Below are positions 1 to 6,433 of a DNA stretch of 7,212 nucleotides, in pieces. The notes beneath the pieces are model-generated. The model worked only from the letters and a program-made list of their open reading frames with translations. It was not told the origin of the DNA and made no database searches. Origin of the DNA: Deltaproteobacteria bacterium (GTDB taxonomy: Bacteria > Desulfobacterota > Desulfobulbia > Desulfobulbales > BM004); the NCBI GenBank assembly GCA_019312985.1, contig JAFDCC010000115.1, positions 1 to 7,212 of the forward strand. The letters are read 5' to 3'. Each line of letters begins with the position of its first letter. Position 1 is the first letter of the stretch. A program made the translations under genes and the position numbers.

Positions 1-1920
1 CCACTCGTCCGGCGCCGCAAGGGCGGACCACTGGAACCTGCCGGCTGGGCCGAGGCCCTAGAAATGGTCGCCGGCAACTTCCGTGACGTTCTCGCCGACA
101 AGGGACCGGATGCCCTGGCCGGCCTTTCTTCGGCCCGCTGCACTACCGAAGAAAACTACGCCTTTCAGAAATTCTTCCGCCTCCGGATCGGTACCAATAA
201 TGTCGACCATTGTGCCCGCTACTGACACAGCCCCACGGTGACTGGTCTAGTCACAGTTCTTGGTTCGGGCGCAATGAGCAACGGCATTGCAAGCATTGCA
301 GAGGCGGACGTTATCTTCGTCATCGGTTCCAATACCACGGAAACCCATCCGGTGATAGGTTTGCGCATGCTGCAGGCCGCCAAAGACCACGGCGCCGATA
401 TCATTGTGGCAGACCCGCGCCGGATCAAACTGGCCGACAAGGCACGTTTGTGGCTGTGTCAGAAACCGGGGACGGATGCGGCGCTGGTTAACGCACTGTG
501 CCATGTAATCGTCCGCGATGACCTCGCTGACCGGGATTTTATCAGCAGCAGGACTGAGAATTTCGAAACCTTTGCCGAAGCGGTTGCCGAATGTACGCCG
601 GAATGGGCGGAGAAGATCACGGGCGTCCCGGCGGCGGATATTGAAGAGGCTGCAAAAATCTATGGTTCGGCTGAGCGGGCCGCAATTTTCTATACCATGG
701 GTATCACCCAGCATACCTCTGGAACTGATAATGTGAAGAGCCTGGCCAATCTTGCCCTGCTGACGGGGAACCTCGGCAAGCCCGGGACAGGGCTCAATCC
801 CCTGCGCGGCCAGAATAATGTCCAGGGCGCCAGTGACATGGGCTGCGCCCCTGTTTTTTTTCCCGGGTACCAGCGGGTTGATGACGATGCGGCCAGGAAG
901 CGGTTTGAAGAACTGTGGGGCGGCAAGCTGCCCGGCAAGCCGGGGCTGACGGCCACTGAAATGTCACAGGCCATGATTGACGGTACCATTGAGGCCATGT
1001 GGATCATGGGCGAAAACCCGGTTATGAGTGATCCGAATTTGAGCCATGCACGCAAGGCCTTTTCAAGTGTTAAATTCCTCGTGGTGCAGGATATTTTTCT
1101 CACCGAAACGGCCGAACTCGCGGACGTGGTGCTGCCGGCTGCCGCCTATGCCGAAAAGGAGGGGACATTCACCAACACGGAGCGCCGGGTGCAGAGGGTC
1201 CGCCAGGCGGTGCTGCCGCCGCAGGGGGCCTGCGATGACCTTTCCATTGTGCAGGCCATTGCCGAACGGCTCGATCCTGAAAAAGGGGTTGCATTTCAGG
1301 ACGATTTCCGCCCCGGAGGAGACAGGATGGATCCGGCAAAGGCGCAAGCAGTGTTTGACGAAATAGCTTCGGTTTGGCCTGCAATAGCCGGCATAAACTA
1401 CGAACGCCTTGAAACAGGCGGGATCCAGTGGCCCTGTCCCGATAAGGACCATCCCGGTACACCGGTTCTCTTTGAAAACGGCTTCCCGCGTGGCCGGGGC
1501 AGCTTTACCCCTGTAGTCTGGCGGAACCCGGAAGAACTGCCGGATGCTGAATACCCGTTTATCCTTTCTACGGGGCGGGTACTCTACCAGTACCATACCG
1601 GCACCATGACGCGTCGTTCCCAGGTGCTGGAGGACGCAGACCGGGGGCCTGTCATTGAGATGAATCCGGCTGATGCCGCCCGCCTGCAGATTATTGAGGG
1701 CGAGGAAGTGGATGTCGCGTCGCGCCGCGGCACCATTACGCTGCCTGTTCTCGTAACGGAGAGGATCAGGCCGGGCGTGACGTTCATCCCCTTTCATTAC
1801 AAGGAGGCGGCGGCCAACCTCCTTACCAATGACGCCCTTGATCCGGTCAGTAAAATCCCGGAAGCCAAGGTGTGCGCCGTTAATGTGACAAAGAAGAGCA
1901 GTGGTACACGAGCGGCGTAG
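1..1920 (+). CDS. fdhF: Formate dehydrogenase catalytic (alpha) subunit, selenocysteine-containing, 5'-partial
   Basis: This molybdopterin oxidoreductase oxidises formate to CO2 at a Mo/W-bis-MGD centre. The frame is open from base 1 and reads through one TGA (223-225, codon 75) to TAG at 1918-1920, giving 639 visible residues. Around the TGA it reads GTNNVDHCARY-U-HSPTVTGL, which lines up with E. coli FdhF GTNNVDCCARV-U-HGPSVAGL. The TGA therefore sits exactly at the catalytic Sec140 position and is followed by the active-site His. LRGQNNVQGASDMG (Arg at 805-807, equivalent to FdhF Arg333) is the family signature. The C-terminal part (from about base 1555, YPFILSTGRVLYQYHTG) is the molybdopterin-dinucleotide-binding domain. 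There are 564 residues after the Sec, against 575 in FdhF. The N-terminal [4Fe-4S] region, about 65 residues or more, lies outside the window, so the electron partner and cell location cannot be told. A gene caller ignoring Sec would start it at GTG 238 and lose the active site. Confidence 0.93.
226..270 (+). promoter_or_regulatory. SECIS element directing selenocysteine insertion at UGA 223-225
   Basis: Twelve bases after the TGA is a perfect 6-bp hairpin: GTGACT (238-243), loop GGTCT (244-248), AGTCAC (249-254). The GGUCU apical loop is the same as in the E. coli fdhF SECIS, where loop G and U contact SelB, and the distance from UGA also matches. A weaker lower stem is possible between GCCC (230-233) and GGGC (267-270). 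The element lies within the coding sequence, as is usual in bacteria. The hairpin and loop are seen directly; its function is inferred from the E. coli element. Confidence 0.85.
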
Positions 1921-1937
1921 GAGTGTTGTTCGAAAGA

Positions 1938-1991
1938 GCAGACGGGAAGGGTGAGGCAGCAGGTTACGGACCTGCACTCTTTACTGTCTGC
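1938..1991. terminator. Nested hairpins in the convergent spacer, possible bidirectional terminator
   Basis: This lies between the stop codons of two converging genes (1920 and 1997). The inner hairpin is GCAGGT (1959-1964), loop TACGG, ACCTGC (1970-1975). An outer stem can form between GCAGAC (1938-1943) and GTCTGC (1986-1991). Short T-rich stretches follow on both strands (CTCTTT on plus, TCTTTCG on minus), but there is no long U-tract. The position supports a terminator; the weak T-tracts argue for caution. Confidence 0.35.
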
Positions 1992-1996
1992 CTGGT

Positions 1997-2431
1997 CTAG
2001 GCGCAGTTGCCCTCGGAGTTGCGCAGCAGGCCCAGGGTGAGGTTCAGGAAATCAGCCTCTGTCACGATCCCGACAAGCTTGGTGTCGGAAACCACCGGGA
2101 GGCAGCCGTACTTGTGCTCCAGAAGCAGGGAGATCGCCGTACAGATATCCAGTTCCGGGTCCACCGTCAGAACCTCTTTTTGCATGATGTTGACGATGTG
2201 CAGGTGCCGGTCCAGGTACTGCTGTTCGTCCTCGTCTATTCCTGCAAGGTGGGAGATTGTCTGGGCCAGGAGATCCCGGTGGGTCATCAGCCCGACAAAG
2301 ACGTTGTCCGTATCAACGATCGGGACGTGGCGCACGTGCTTGATGCGCATCAGGGAGCGGGCAATATCCAGGGTCTGGGTGGCATGGAGGACGAAAACCT
2401 CCGTGGTCATTATATCCTTTACTTTGAGCAT
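1997..2431 (-). CDS. Two-CBS-domain protein (144 aa)
   Basis: This is a small cytoplasmic protein made almost wholly of a tandem CBS (Bateman) pair, a module that usually binds adenine nucleotides or SAM and acts as an energy or ligand sensor. CBS1 spans about residues 1-58 (VKDIMTTEVFVL, VRHVPIVD, GLMTHRDLL) and CBS2 about 80-134 (IMQKEVLTV, YGCLPVVS, GIVTEADFL), joined by an acidic linker (GIDEDEQQY). No catalytic domain is attached, so the partner is unknown. I chose the ATG at 2431 because AAAGGAG (2444-2438) lies 6 bases upstream and the DIMT motif normally sits at the N-terminus. An in-frame ATG at 2494 would add 21 residues unlike the family. The gene has its own likely promoter about 110 bases upstream. 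The product class is secure; the role is not known. Confidence 0.88.
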   Translation of the reverse strand: MLKVKDIMTTEVFVLHATQTLDIARSLMRIKHVRHVPIVDTDNVFVGLMTHRDLLAQTISHLAGIDEDEQQYLDRHLHIVNIMQKEVLTVDPELDICTAISLLLEHKYGCLPVVSDTKLVGIVTEADFLNLTLGLLRNSEGNCA

Positions 2432-2444
2432 TCCTTTCTCCTTT
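2432..2444 (-). promoter_or_regulatory. Ribosome binding site that fixes the CBS-protein start
   Basis: Reading the minus strand, AAAGGAG (2444-2438) is followed after AAAGGA by ATG at 2431. The GGAG core is 6 bases from the start. No comparable site precedes the upstream in-frame ATG at 2494. Confidence 0.7.
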
Positions 2445-2541
2445 ACACAGATTGAAGGCCCGGTGAACGCATTGCCCGTGGTGCACAAGGGCATGTGCCG
2501 GTCGGCAAAACCGCTGCGCCATCTGTTGCGGCCCCTTATAT

Positions 2542-2571
2542 AACTTAGTGAAGGAAGGGCGGAACTGTCAA
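2542..2571 (-). promoter_or_regulatory. Probable sigma-70-type promoter of the CBS-protein gene
   Basis: On the minus strand there is a perfect -35 TTGACA (2571-2566). An 18-base spacer leads to TAAGTT (2547-2542) as a weak -10. The better TTATAT (2543-2538) would need a 22-base spacer. The start of transcription would be near 2535, giving a leader of about 100 bases. The region between the oxidoreductase stop (2615) and this gene shows no ORF and no clear terminator. Confidence 0.42.
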
Positions 2572-2614
2572 TGAAAAAAGGGGGTTGGATATGGTTGATT
2601 TGCCCGGGTCCGGC

Positions 2615-4015
2615 TCAGCCGCGTTCAACGCACTTTTCATAAAGATCCTTGAACCGTTTATCCGGATCATATCGGTTCTTCAGATAGCGGTACTCTTTTC
2701 TGTTAAAGATATCCCAGAACTCTTCCCGGGAATAGTATGAGTCCGAGTAGAGTGACTTCATGCCGCCGAGTTGGCGCACCTTTTTTTCCACCAGCCTGTT
2801 GTAGTGTCCCGGTTCTTTTTTTGTCCGGGTCCGTATGACATTCCAGAAGCCGAAATTGACGTACAGGGTCTCCGGATCCAGGGGGTAAAGGGAAAACACC
2901 GTTTTTTTCTGCAGCGGTTTGACCGGGCACACCCACACCGGAGTGAATTTTATGGTGTTGAAATAAAATTCCAGAAAGGCGGCGCACTGTTCCAGGGGGA
3001 TTTCCACGTCCTGAATCACCGCTTCGCCGGAGTAGCCGCGCAACCGGTCAAGAAAGCCGGCCAGGTCATGCTTTCTGTTCCAGCGCATGATCTTTGCATA
3101 GGTGACGGAATTGAGGCGTTTGGGACCGAGAAGGCTTCGCACGACCGGATTTTCGGCATAGACATACTGCGAACACCAGAACCAGTCCGTATCCCAGCGC
3201 CAGATGTAATCCTTGACCGGCAGGTAATCGGTCGGCCGCTCCCGGATGGAACGGTAGTAGATGTTCCTGAAGGTATAGTCACTGCAGTAGGGTGCGCTGT
3301 CGGTGAATTCACCGACCGTCAGGTAGAGTTCGTCCGGACCGAAAACCGTGCCGTCGAGAAAATCGATATCCGATTGGCACAGCCGTTCCATCTCGGTAAA
3401 AAAGGAGAGAGCATCCCGGTGCCGGATGTGGGTCAGCCGGACATGGGGTTTGACCGGGACGACCCCGATCCTGAGTTTCAGGACATAACCAAGGGTTCCG
3501 TAGGAGTTGGGAAAACCAAAAAAAAGTCGGCTGTGGCCGTTTTCAGGTGTGCAGACGACGCTGCTCCCGTCAGCCAGGAGAATTTCCATTTCCCGGACCG
3601 TTTCATGAACGAGGCCGTACTGAAACGAGGATGATTCGATGCCTATGCCGGAAACGGCTCCCCCGGCGGTGATCGATTGAAGCTGTGGCACTACGGTGGG
3701 CATGACTTCATAACGAAGACACTCGCGGGTGAGGTCCCGGTAGGTGGTCATGCCCTCGGTTTCGACAAATCTCTCTTCCGGGCAGACGCGGATGACCCGG
3801 TTGAAATCCCTGACGTCCAGGCCACAAGCATCTCTGGGGCGGCGGCTTCGGAAAAGGTTGGAAGTATTCTTTTCCAGGCGGATGGAGGATTCCACACCGT
3901 TGTGCAGCACGGCAGCCAACCGTTGCTTTTTTGTCTCATAGGCCGCCTGCTCCGGGGTACCGGTCATTATGGCTTTTTCCCGGTTGCCGTGCCGCTTTTT
4001 TGGAAGCGGTTGCAT
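2615..4015 (-). CDS. DHCR24-like FAD-binding oxidoreductase, probable partner of the adjacent Cfa
   Basis: This is a flavoprotein of the FAD-linked oxidase (FAD_binding_4, PCMH-type) superfamily, about 466 aa, resembling sterol delta-24 reductase DHCR24. The FAD half spans about residues 45-190: RLEKNTSNLFRSR, VETEGMTTYRDLTREC, the glycine-rich TAGGAVSGIGIESSSFQYG at about 117-134, and SYGTLGYVLKLRIG. The C-terminus carries NRYDPDKRFKDLYEKCV, typical of this group. No signal peptide or membrane segment is seen. It follows the cyclopropane-synthase gene in the same direction, which suggests co-transcription and a shared lipid substrate. In actinobacteria a similar flavoprotein (TmsA/BfaA) reduces a methylene-acyl phospholipid to the 10-methyl form, and that role is inferred here. 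The start is uncertain. ATG 4015 has GAAGG 8 bases upstream. GTG 4045, abutting the previous stop as TGAGTG, would give 476 aa, and ATG 3967 would give 450 aa. Confidence 0.85.
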   Translation of the reverse strand: MQPLPKKRHGNREKAIMTGTPEQAAYETKKQRLAAVLHNGVESSIRLEKNTSNLFRSRRPRDACGLDVRDFNRVIRVCPEERFVETEGMTTYRDLTRECLRYEVMPTVVPQLQSITAGGAVSGIGIESSSFQYGLVHETVREMEILLADGSSVVCTPENGHSRLFFGFPNSYGTLGYVLKLRIGVVPVKPHVRLTHIRHRDALSFFTEMERLCQSDIDFLDGTVFGPDELYLTVGEFTDSAPYCSDYTFRNIYYRSIRERPTDYLPVKDYIWRWDTDWFWCSQYVYAENPVVRSLLGPKRLNSVTYAKIMRWNRKHDLAGFLDRLRGYSGEAVIQDVEIPLEQCAAFLEFYFNTIKFTPVWVCPVKPLQKKTVFSLYPLDPETLYVNFGFWNVIRTRTKKEPGHYNRLVEKKVRQLGGMKSLYSDSYYSREEFWDIFNRKEYRYLKNRYDPDKRFKDLYEKCVERG

Positions 4016-4045
4016 GACTTTAGCCTTCGGGGCAGGAGGTTCCAC

Positions 4046-5230
4046 TCAGCGGACCGACTCGTAGCCGCCGGGTAACCCGTTTTTTGACATGACAATCTGC
4101 CAGAGCTGAATCCGCCTCGCCCTGAAGGACCCTGCCAGGGAGAGAAGGTAAAATTTCCACATACGGTAGAAGCGCTCGCCGTACTGCTCCCGGTAGCGGT
4201 CCCAGCTCCGGTCAAAGTTGTGATACCAGGCCAGGAGCGTATCGTCGTAGTCAGGCCCGAAGTTGTGCCAGTCCTCCATGACAAAGAGCCCCTCGATGGT
4301 CTCGCCCAGCTGCCGGACGGACGGGAGCATGCCTTCGGGAAATATGTACTTGTTGAACCAGGGATCGCAGTAGGTGGTTGTGAAGTTATTGGCAATGGTA
4401 TGGAGCAGGAAGAGGCCGTGGGGTTTCAGGCAACGGTGCGCAACATTCATCAGAGTCGGGTAATTTTTGTAGCCGACATGCTCACATAGGCCGATGGCGG
4501 CAACCTTGTCATAGGATCCCGCTGCATCGCGGTAGTCTGCCAGGTGGATGGTCACGGGGAGCCCCCTGTTCAGTTCCCGGGCAAATTTTACCTGCTCCCG
4601 CGATATATTGTAAGCGTCCACCTCGACGCCGTATTTCTCTGCGGCAAACCTGGCAAAGCCGCCCCAGCCGCAGCCGAGCTCCAGTACCCTCTCGCCCTTC
4701 TGCAGGTGCAGCTTGCGGCAGATGAGGTCCAGCTTGTTTTCCTGGGCCTCATCAAGGGTTTCTGCCTCTTTCCAGTAGGCACAGGTATACTGCATGGTTT
4801 TGCCGAGCATTTCGGCGTACATGTCGTTTCCAAGGTCATAATGGACATGGGCAACTTTCTGGGAACGTGATTTTGTCTGACAGTTTATGAGGCGGGAGCG
4901 GCACAGGTCAATTGCCCCCGGCAGGCTGTTTCCTTTTCCATCGGTATTGGCAAGGTAGAGTTTGCAGACCAGCTGGTCCAGGGACTCTGTATCCCACCAG
5001 CCGTCCATGTAGGATTCGCCAAACCCCAGGGTCCATTTCAGGAGGACGCGGTTGTAGAACCTTTCATCATGGATGTCGATGTCCCAGGCGTTTCCTCCCT
5101 GGACGGTGATGCCGGCATCGTTTAACAGCCTTGTGATTTTCTCCTTCGCAATTTTCAGGCTGAGGATGTTTTTGAAGCTGTGCGTTAAATCGGGGCTTCG
5201 AATCTGGATGTTTTCTCTGTCTGTTTCCAT
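4046..5230 (-). CDS. cfa: Cyclopropane-fatty-acyl-phospholipid synthase (SAM-dependent methyltransferase)
   Basis: The enzyme transfers a methylene from SAM to the cis double bond of unsaturated acyl chains in membrane phospholipids. At 394 aa it is close to E. coli Cfa (382 aa) and similar along its length. The N-terminal lipid-binding domain has LGFGESYMDGWWD at 68-80. HYDLGNDMYAEML (130-142) and MQYTCAYW (146-153) follow. The SAM-binding motif LELGCGWGG is at 183-191. IFPEGMLPSVRQ is at 296-307 and VMEDWHNFGPDYDDTLLAWY at 317-336. The residues holding the catalytic bicarbonate in E. coli Cfa are all present: Cys150, Glu250, His277, Ile279 and Tyr328. ATG 5230 has GAGG 7 bases upstream. A long leader with a good promoter precedes it. 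The FAD oxidoreductase follows within 0-30 bases, so the product could be a methyl-branched rather than, or as well as, a cyclopropane fatty acid. Confidence 0.93.
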   Translation of the reverse strand: METDRENIQIRSPDLTHSFKNILSLKIAKEKITRLLNDAGITVQGGNAWDIDIHDERFYNRVLLKWTLGFGESYMDGWWDTESLDQLVCKLYLANTDGKGNSLPGAIDLCRSRLINCQTKSRSQKVAHVHYDLGNDMYAEMLGKTMQYTCAYWKEAETLDEAQENKLDLICRKLHLQKGERVLELGCGWGGFARFAAEKYGVEVDAYNISREQVKFARELNRGLPVTIHLADYRDAAGSYDKVAAIGLCEHVGYKNYPTLMNVAHRCLKPHGLFLLHTIANNFTTTYCDPWFNKYIFPEGMLPSVRQLGETIEGLFVMEDWHNFGPDYDDTLLAWYHNFDRSWDRYREQYGERFYRMWKFYLLSLAGSFRARRIQLWQIVMSKNGLPGGYESVR

Positions 5231-5451
5231 TTGTAATCCTCACTGGACCAGGTTGCATCTGTTCAGACCAACAGGGACAGCTCTGGTGGAAAAACGAGTA
5301 CGTTTTACGGCAAAAGAGAGTGGGGACGGCGCTGTGAAGTTTGCGGCAGCAGGTGTATGGCGCGGCGGGATGTTTGAAAAGGGCGACAAACGGGGGCCAG
5401 GGGCTATACCAGCAGCAGCACCGGCAACTGACTGGCCGCTGACGCTGTTCA

Positions 5452-5488
5452 ATTTATTCCGTGGCTCAGTGTGAGAGTCAGAATAAAT
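5452..5488. repeat. Inverted repeat with nested hairpin in the cfa leader
   Basis: The perfect 8-base arms ATTTATTC (5452-5459) and GAATAAAT (5481-5488) enclose 21 bases that contain a short CTCA-GTG-TGAG hairpin (5465-5475). If the promoter call is right, this is transcribed 40-80 bases into the cfa leader. It could be RNA structure or a protein site. Confidence 0.35.
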
Positions 5489-5510
5489 CATTGGCATGCA
5501 CCGGTAACTG

Positions 5511-5528
5511 ATTTAAAGGTCTTTAAAT
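5511..5528. promoter_or_regulatory. Perfect dyad at the cfa promoter start site, candidate operator
   Basis: ATTTAAAG-GT-CTTTAAAT has perfect 8-base arms around a 2-base centre. It begins directly downstream of the predicted transcription start (about 5530), where a repressor dimer would block initiation. The tiny loop makes an RNA hairpin less natural than a DNA-binding site. The cognate regulator is unknown. Confidence 0.4.
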
Positions 5529-5536
5529 TTTATCCG

Positions 5537-5565
5537 AGAATAGCACAAATAAGGCGAAAAATCAA
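5537..5565 (-). promoter_or_regulatory. Extended -10 sigma-70 promoter upstream of cfa
   Basis: On the minus strand, TTGATT (5565-5560) and TATTCT (5542-5537) are separated by exactly 17 bases, with a TGC extended -10 element at 5545-5543. The predicted start is near 5530, about 300 bases before the cfa ATG. E. coli cfa also has a long-leader promoter, used for post-transcriptional control; that this one behaves alike is only an analogy. Confidence 0.55.
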
Positions 5566-5598
5566 GAGAGTTGAGAGTGGGGCAGCGGCGGGGAAGTG

Positions 5599-6363
5599 TC
5601 AACCCAGGAGGTTATCCAGTGACATCATGATGACGAATCCTGTGACGAGACCAAAGGTTGCCAGGCGGGACCTGCCCCTGGCATGGGTTTCCGGAATGAT
5701 TTCCTCGCTGATGACAAAAAGCATGGCGCCGGCGGCAAAGGCCATGCCGAAGGGCAGAACAGGGTAAAAGATGCTTACCGCGGCAACGCCGAGCAGGCCG
5801 CCGACAGGTTCGACAAGGCCAGTCAGGGTGGCAATGGTGATGGCTTTTGTCCGGCTGTAGCCCAGGCCCAGGAGCGGCAGGGCAACGGCGAGCCCCTCGG
5901 GCATGTTCTGCAGGCCTATGCCAATGGCGAGGCTGATGCCGTTTGCCATGTTGCCGCTGCCGAATCCGACCCCAACGGCCAACCCCTCCGGAAAGTTGTG
6001 GATGGTTATGGCTATGATAAAGAGCCAGATCCGCCTCATCTTGCTGGATGGCCCCTCAAGTCCCAGGGTGAAATGCTCGTGGGGCAGAACCCGGTTGACA
6101 AGGTCAAGGCACAGGGCCCCCAGGAGTATCCCCACCGCAACAGCATAGACGCCGTAGCCGGGCCATAACTCGTTACCGTAGGTAATGCCGGGAACGATAA
6201 GGGAAAAGGAGGTGGCCGCCAGCATGACGCCGGCCGCGCCCCCCAGCAGGGTGTTCATCAGCCTCTCCGGAACATTCTTGAAAAACAGGGCCGGAAGCGC
6301 ACCCGCCCCGGTTGCAAGACCGGCGGCAAGACTGGCGATGAGACCTGCAGCAACAATGGACAT
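5599..6363 (-). CDS. ZIP-family divalent metal transporter (ZupT/GufA-like)
   Basis: This integral inner-membrane protein of 254 aa probably imports Zn2+, Fe2+ or other divalent metals into the cytoplasm. It has about eight hydrophobic segments: near 3-28, 36-60, 70-91, 111-131, 141-165, 174-198, 202-222 and 233-253. The two metal-site helices carry the family motifs HNFPEGLAVG (122-131; His122, Asn123, Glu126) and QNMPEGLAVA (152-161; Gln152, Asn153, Glu156). SEEIIPETH (219-227) adds further acidic ligands. VEPVGG (184-189) is also typical. The TM3-TM4 cytoplasmic loop, which is His-rich in many ZIPs, has only HEH (95-97). The ATG at 6363 is preceded by a modest GGGA at 6 bases. The gene lies 70 bases after the YdcF-family gene on the same strand, so they may share a transcript. 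Metal specificity cannot be read from the sequence. Confidence 0.9.
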   Translation of the reverse strand: MSIVAAGLIASLAAGLATGAGALPALFFKNVPERLMNTLLGGAAGVMLAATSFSLIVPGITYGNELWPGYGVYAVAVGILLGALCLDLVNRVLPHEHFTLGLEGPSSKMRRIWLFIIAITIHNFPEGLAVGVGFGSGNMANGISLAIGIGLQNMPEGLAVALPLLGLGYSRTKAITIATLTGLVEPVGGLLGVAAVSIFYPVLPFGMAFAAGAMLFVISEEIIPETHARGRSRLATFGLVTGFVIMMSLDNLLG

Positions 6364-6398
6364 AGGCTTTCCCGTTTAAATTAGGCAGACTTGGTGCC

Positions 6399-6417
6399 GG
6401 AGACATCTCCTATTGTA
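6399..6417 (-). promoter_or_regulatory. Possible -10 box and short dyad upstream of the ZIP gene
   Basis: On the minus strand a good -10 match, TACAAT (6417-6412), lies about 50 bases before the ZIP start. Just downstream, where the transcript would begin, is a dyad GGAGA-CA-TCTCC (6399-6410). There is no good -35 at 16-18 bases; TTGACC lies only 14 bases away. This may be a metal-responsive control site or chance. Confidence 0.22.
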
Positions 6418-6433
6418 AGCAGAAAACAAGGGG

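Larger units (their letters stand above)
5231..5598. other. 368-base non-coding region: leader and promoter region of cfa
   Basis: No convincing gene lies here. A minus-strand ORF at 5497-5240 lacks a Shine-Dalgarno and any recognisable domain. The right part is AT-rich (5480-5565) and holds an extended -10 promoter and a dyad. The left part (5231-5450) is GC-rich and would be an untranslated leader of roughly 300 bases. It also holds a 14-base direct repeat, GCACCGG(C/T)AACTGA, at 5418-5431 and 5498-5511, and an inverted repeat, ATTTATTC/GAATAAAT, at 5452-5459 and 5481-5488. No known riboswitch was recognised, and no clear terminator for the upstream ZIP gene. Confidence 0.6.

Noticed and set aside
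223..225. In-frame TGA read as a nonsense mutation or pseudogene
   Set aside because: The stop is at the known Sec position, the SECIS hairpin is intact, and the frame shows no other damage over 639 codons.
851..860. Run of eight T in the formate dehydrogenase as a frameshift or slippage site
   Set aside because: The frame and similarity continue unbroken across it, and nothing indicates programmed slippage.
1063..1977. 304-aa minus-strand ORF opposite the formate dehydrogenase
   Set aside because: It is antisense to a clearly recognised coding sequence. Its translation has no recognisable domain and is the kind of long shadow ORF found in GC-rich genes.
2432..2494. Upstream ATG (2494) as start of the CBS protein
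   Set aside because: The ATG at 2431 has a strong ribosome binding site and gives the normal family N-terminus.
2007..2543. 178-aa plus-strand ORF over the CBS-protein gene
   Set aside because: It is rich in Ser and Arg, as expected from the reverse of a CBS coding sequence, and the minus strand has two clear CBS motifs.
2771..3634. 287-aa plus-strand ORF opposite the FAD oxidoreductase
   Set aside because: It is a shadow of a real gene; it is not protein-like in any family I know and has no start signal.
5240..5497. 85-aa minus-strand ORF in the cfa leader
   Set aside because: It has no Shine-Dalgarno and no recognisable motif, and its low-complexity Ala/Pro/Ser composition is typical of untranslated GC-rich DNA. 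A leader peptide cannot be excluded but is not supported.
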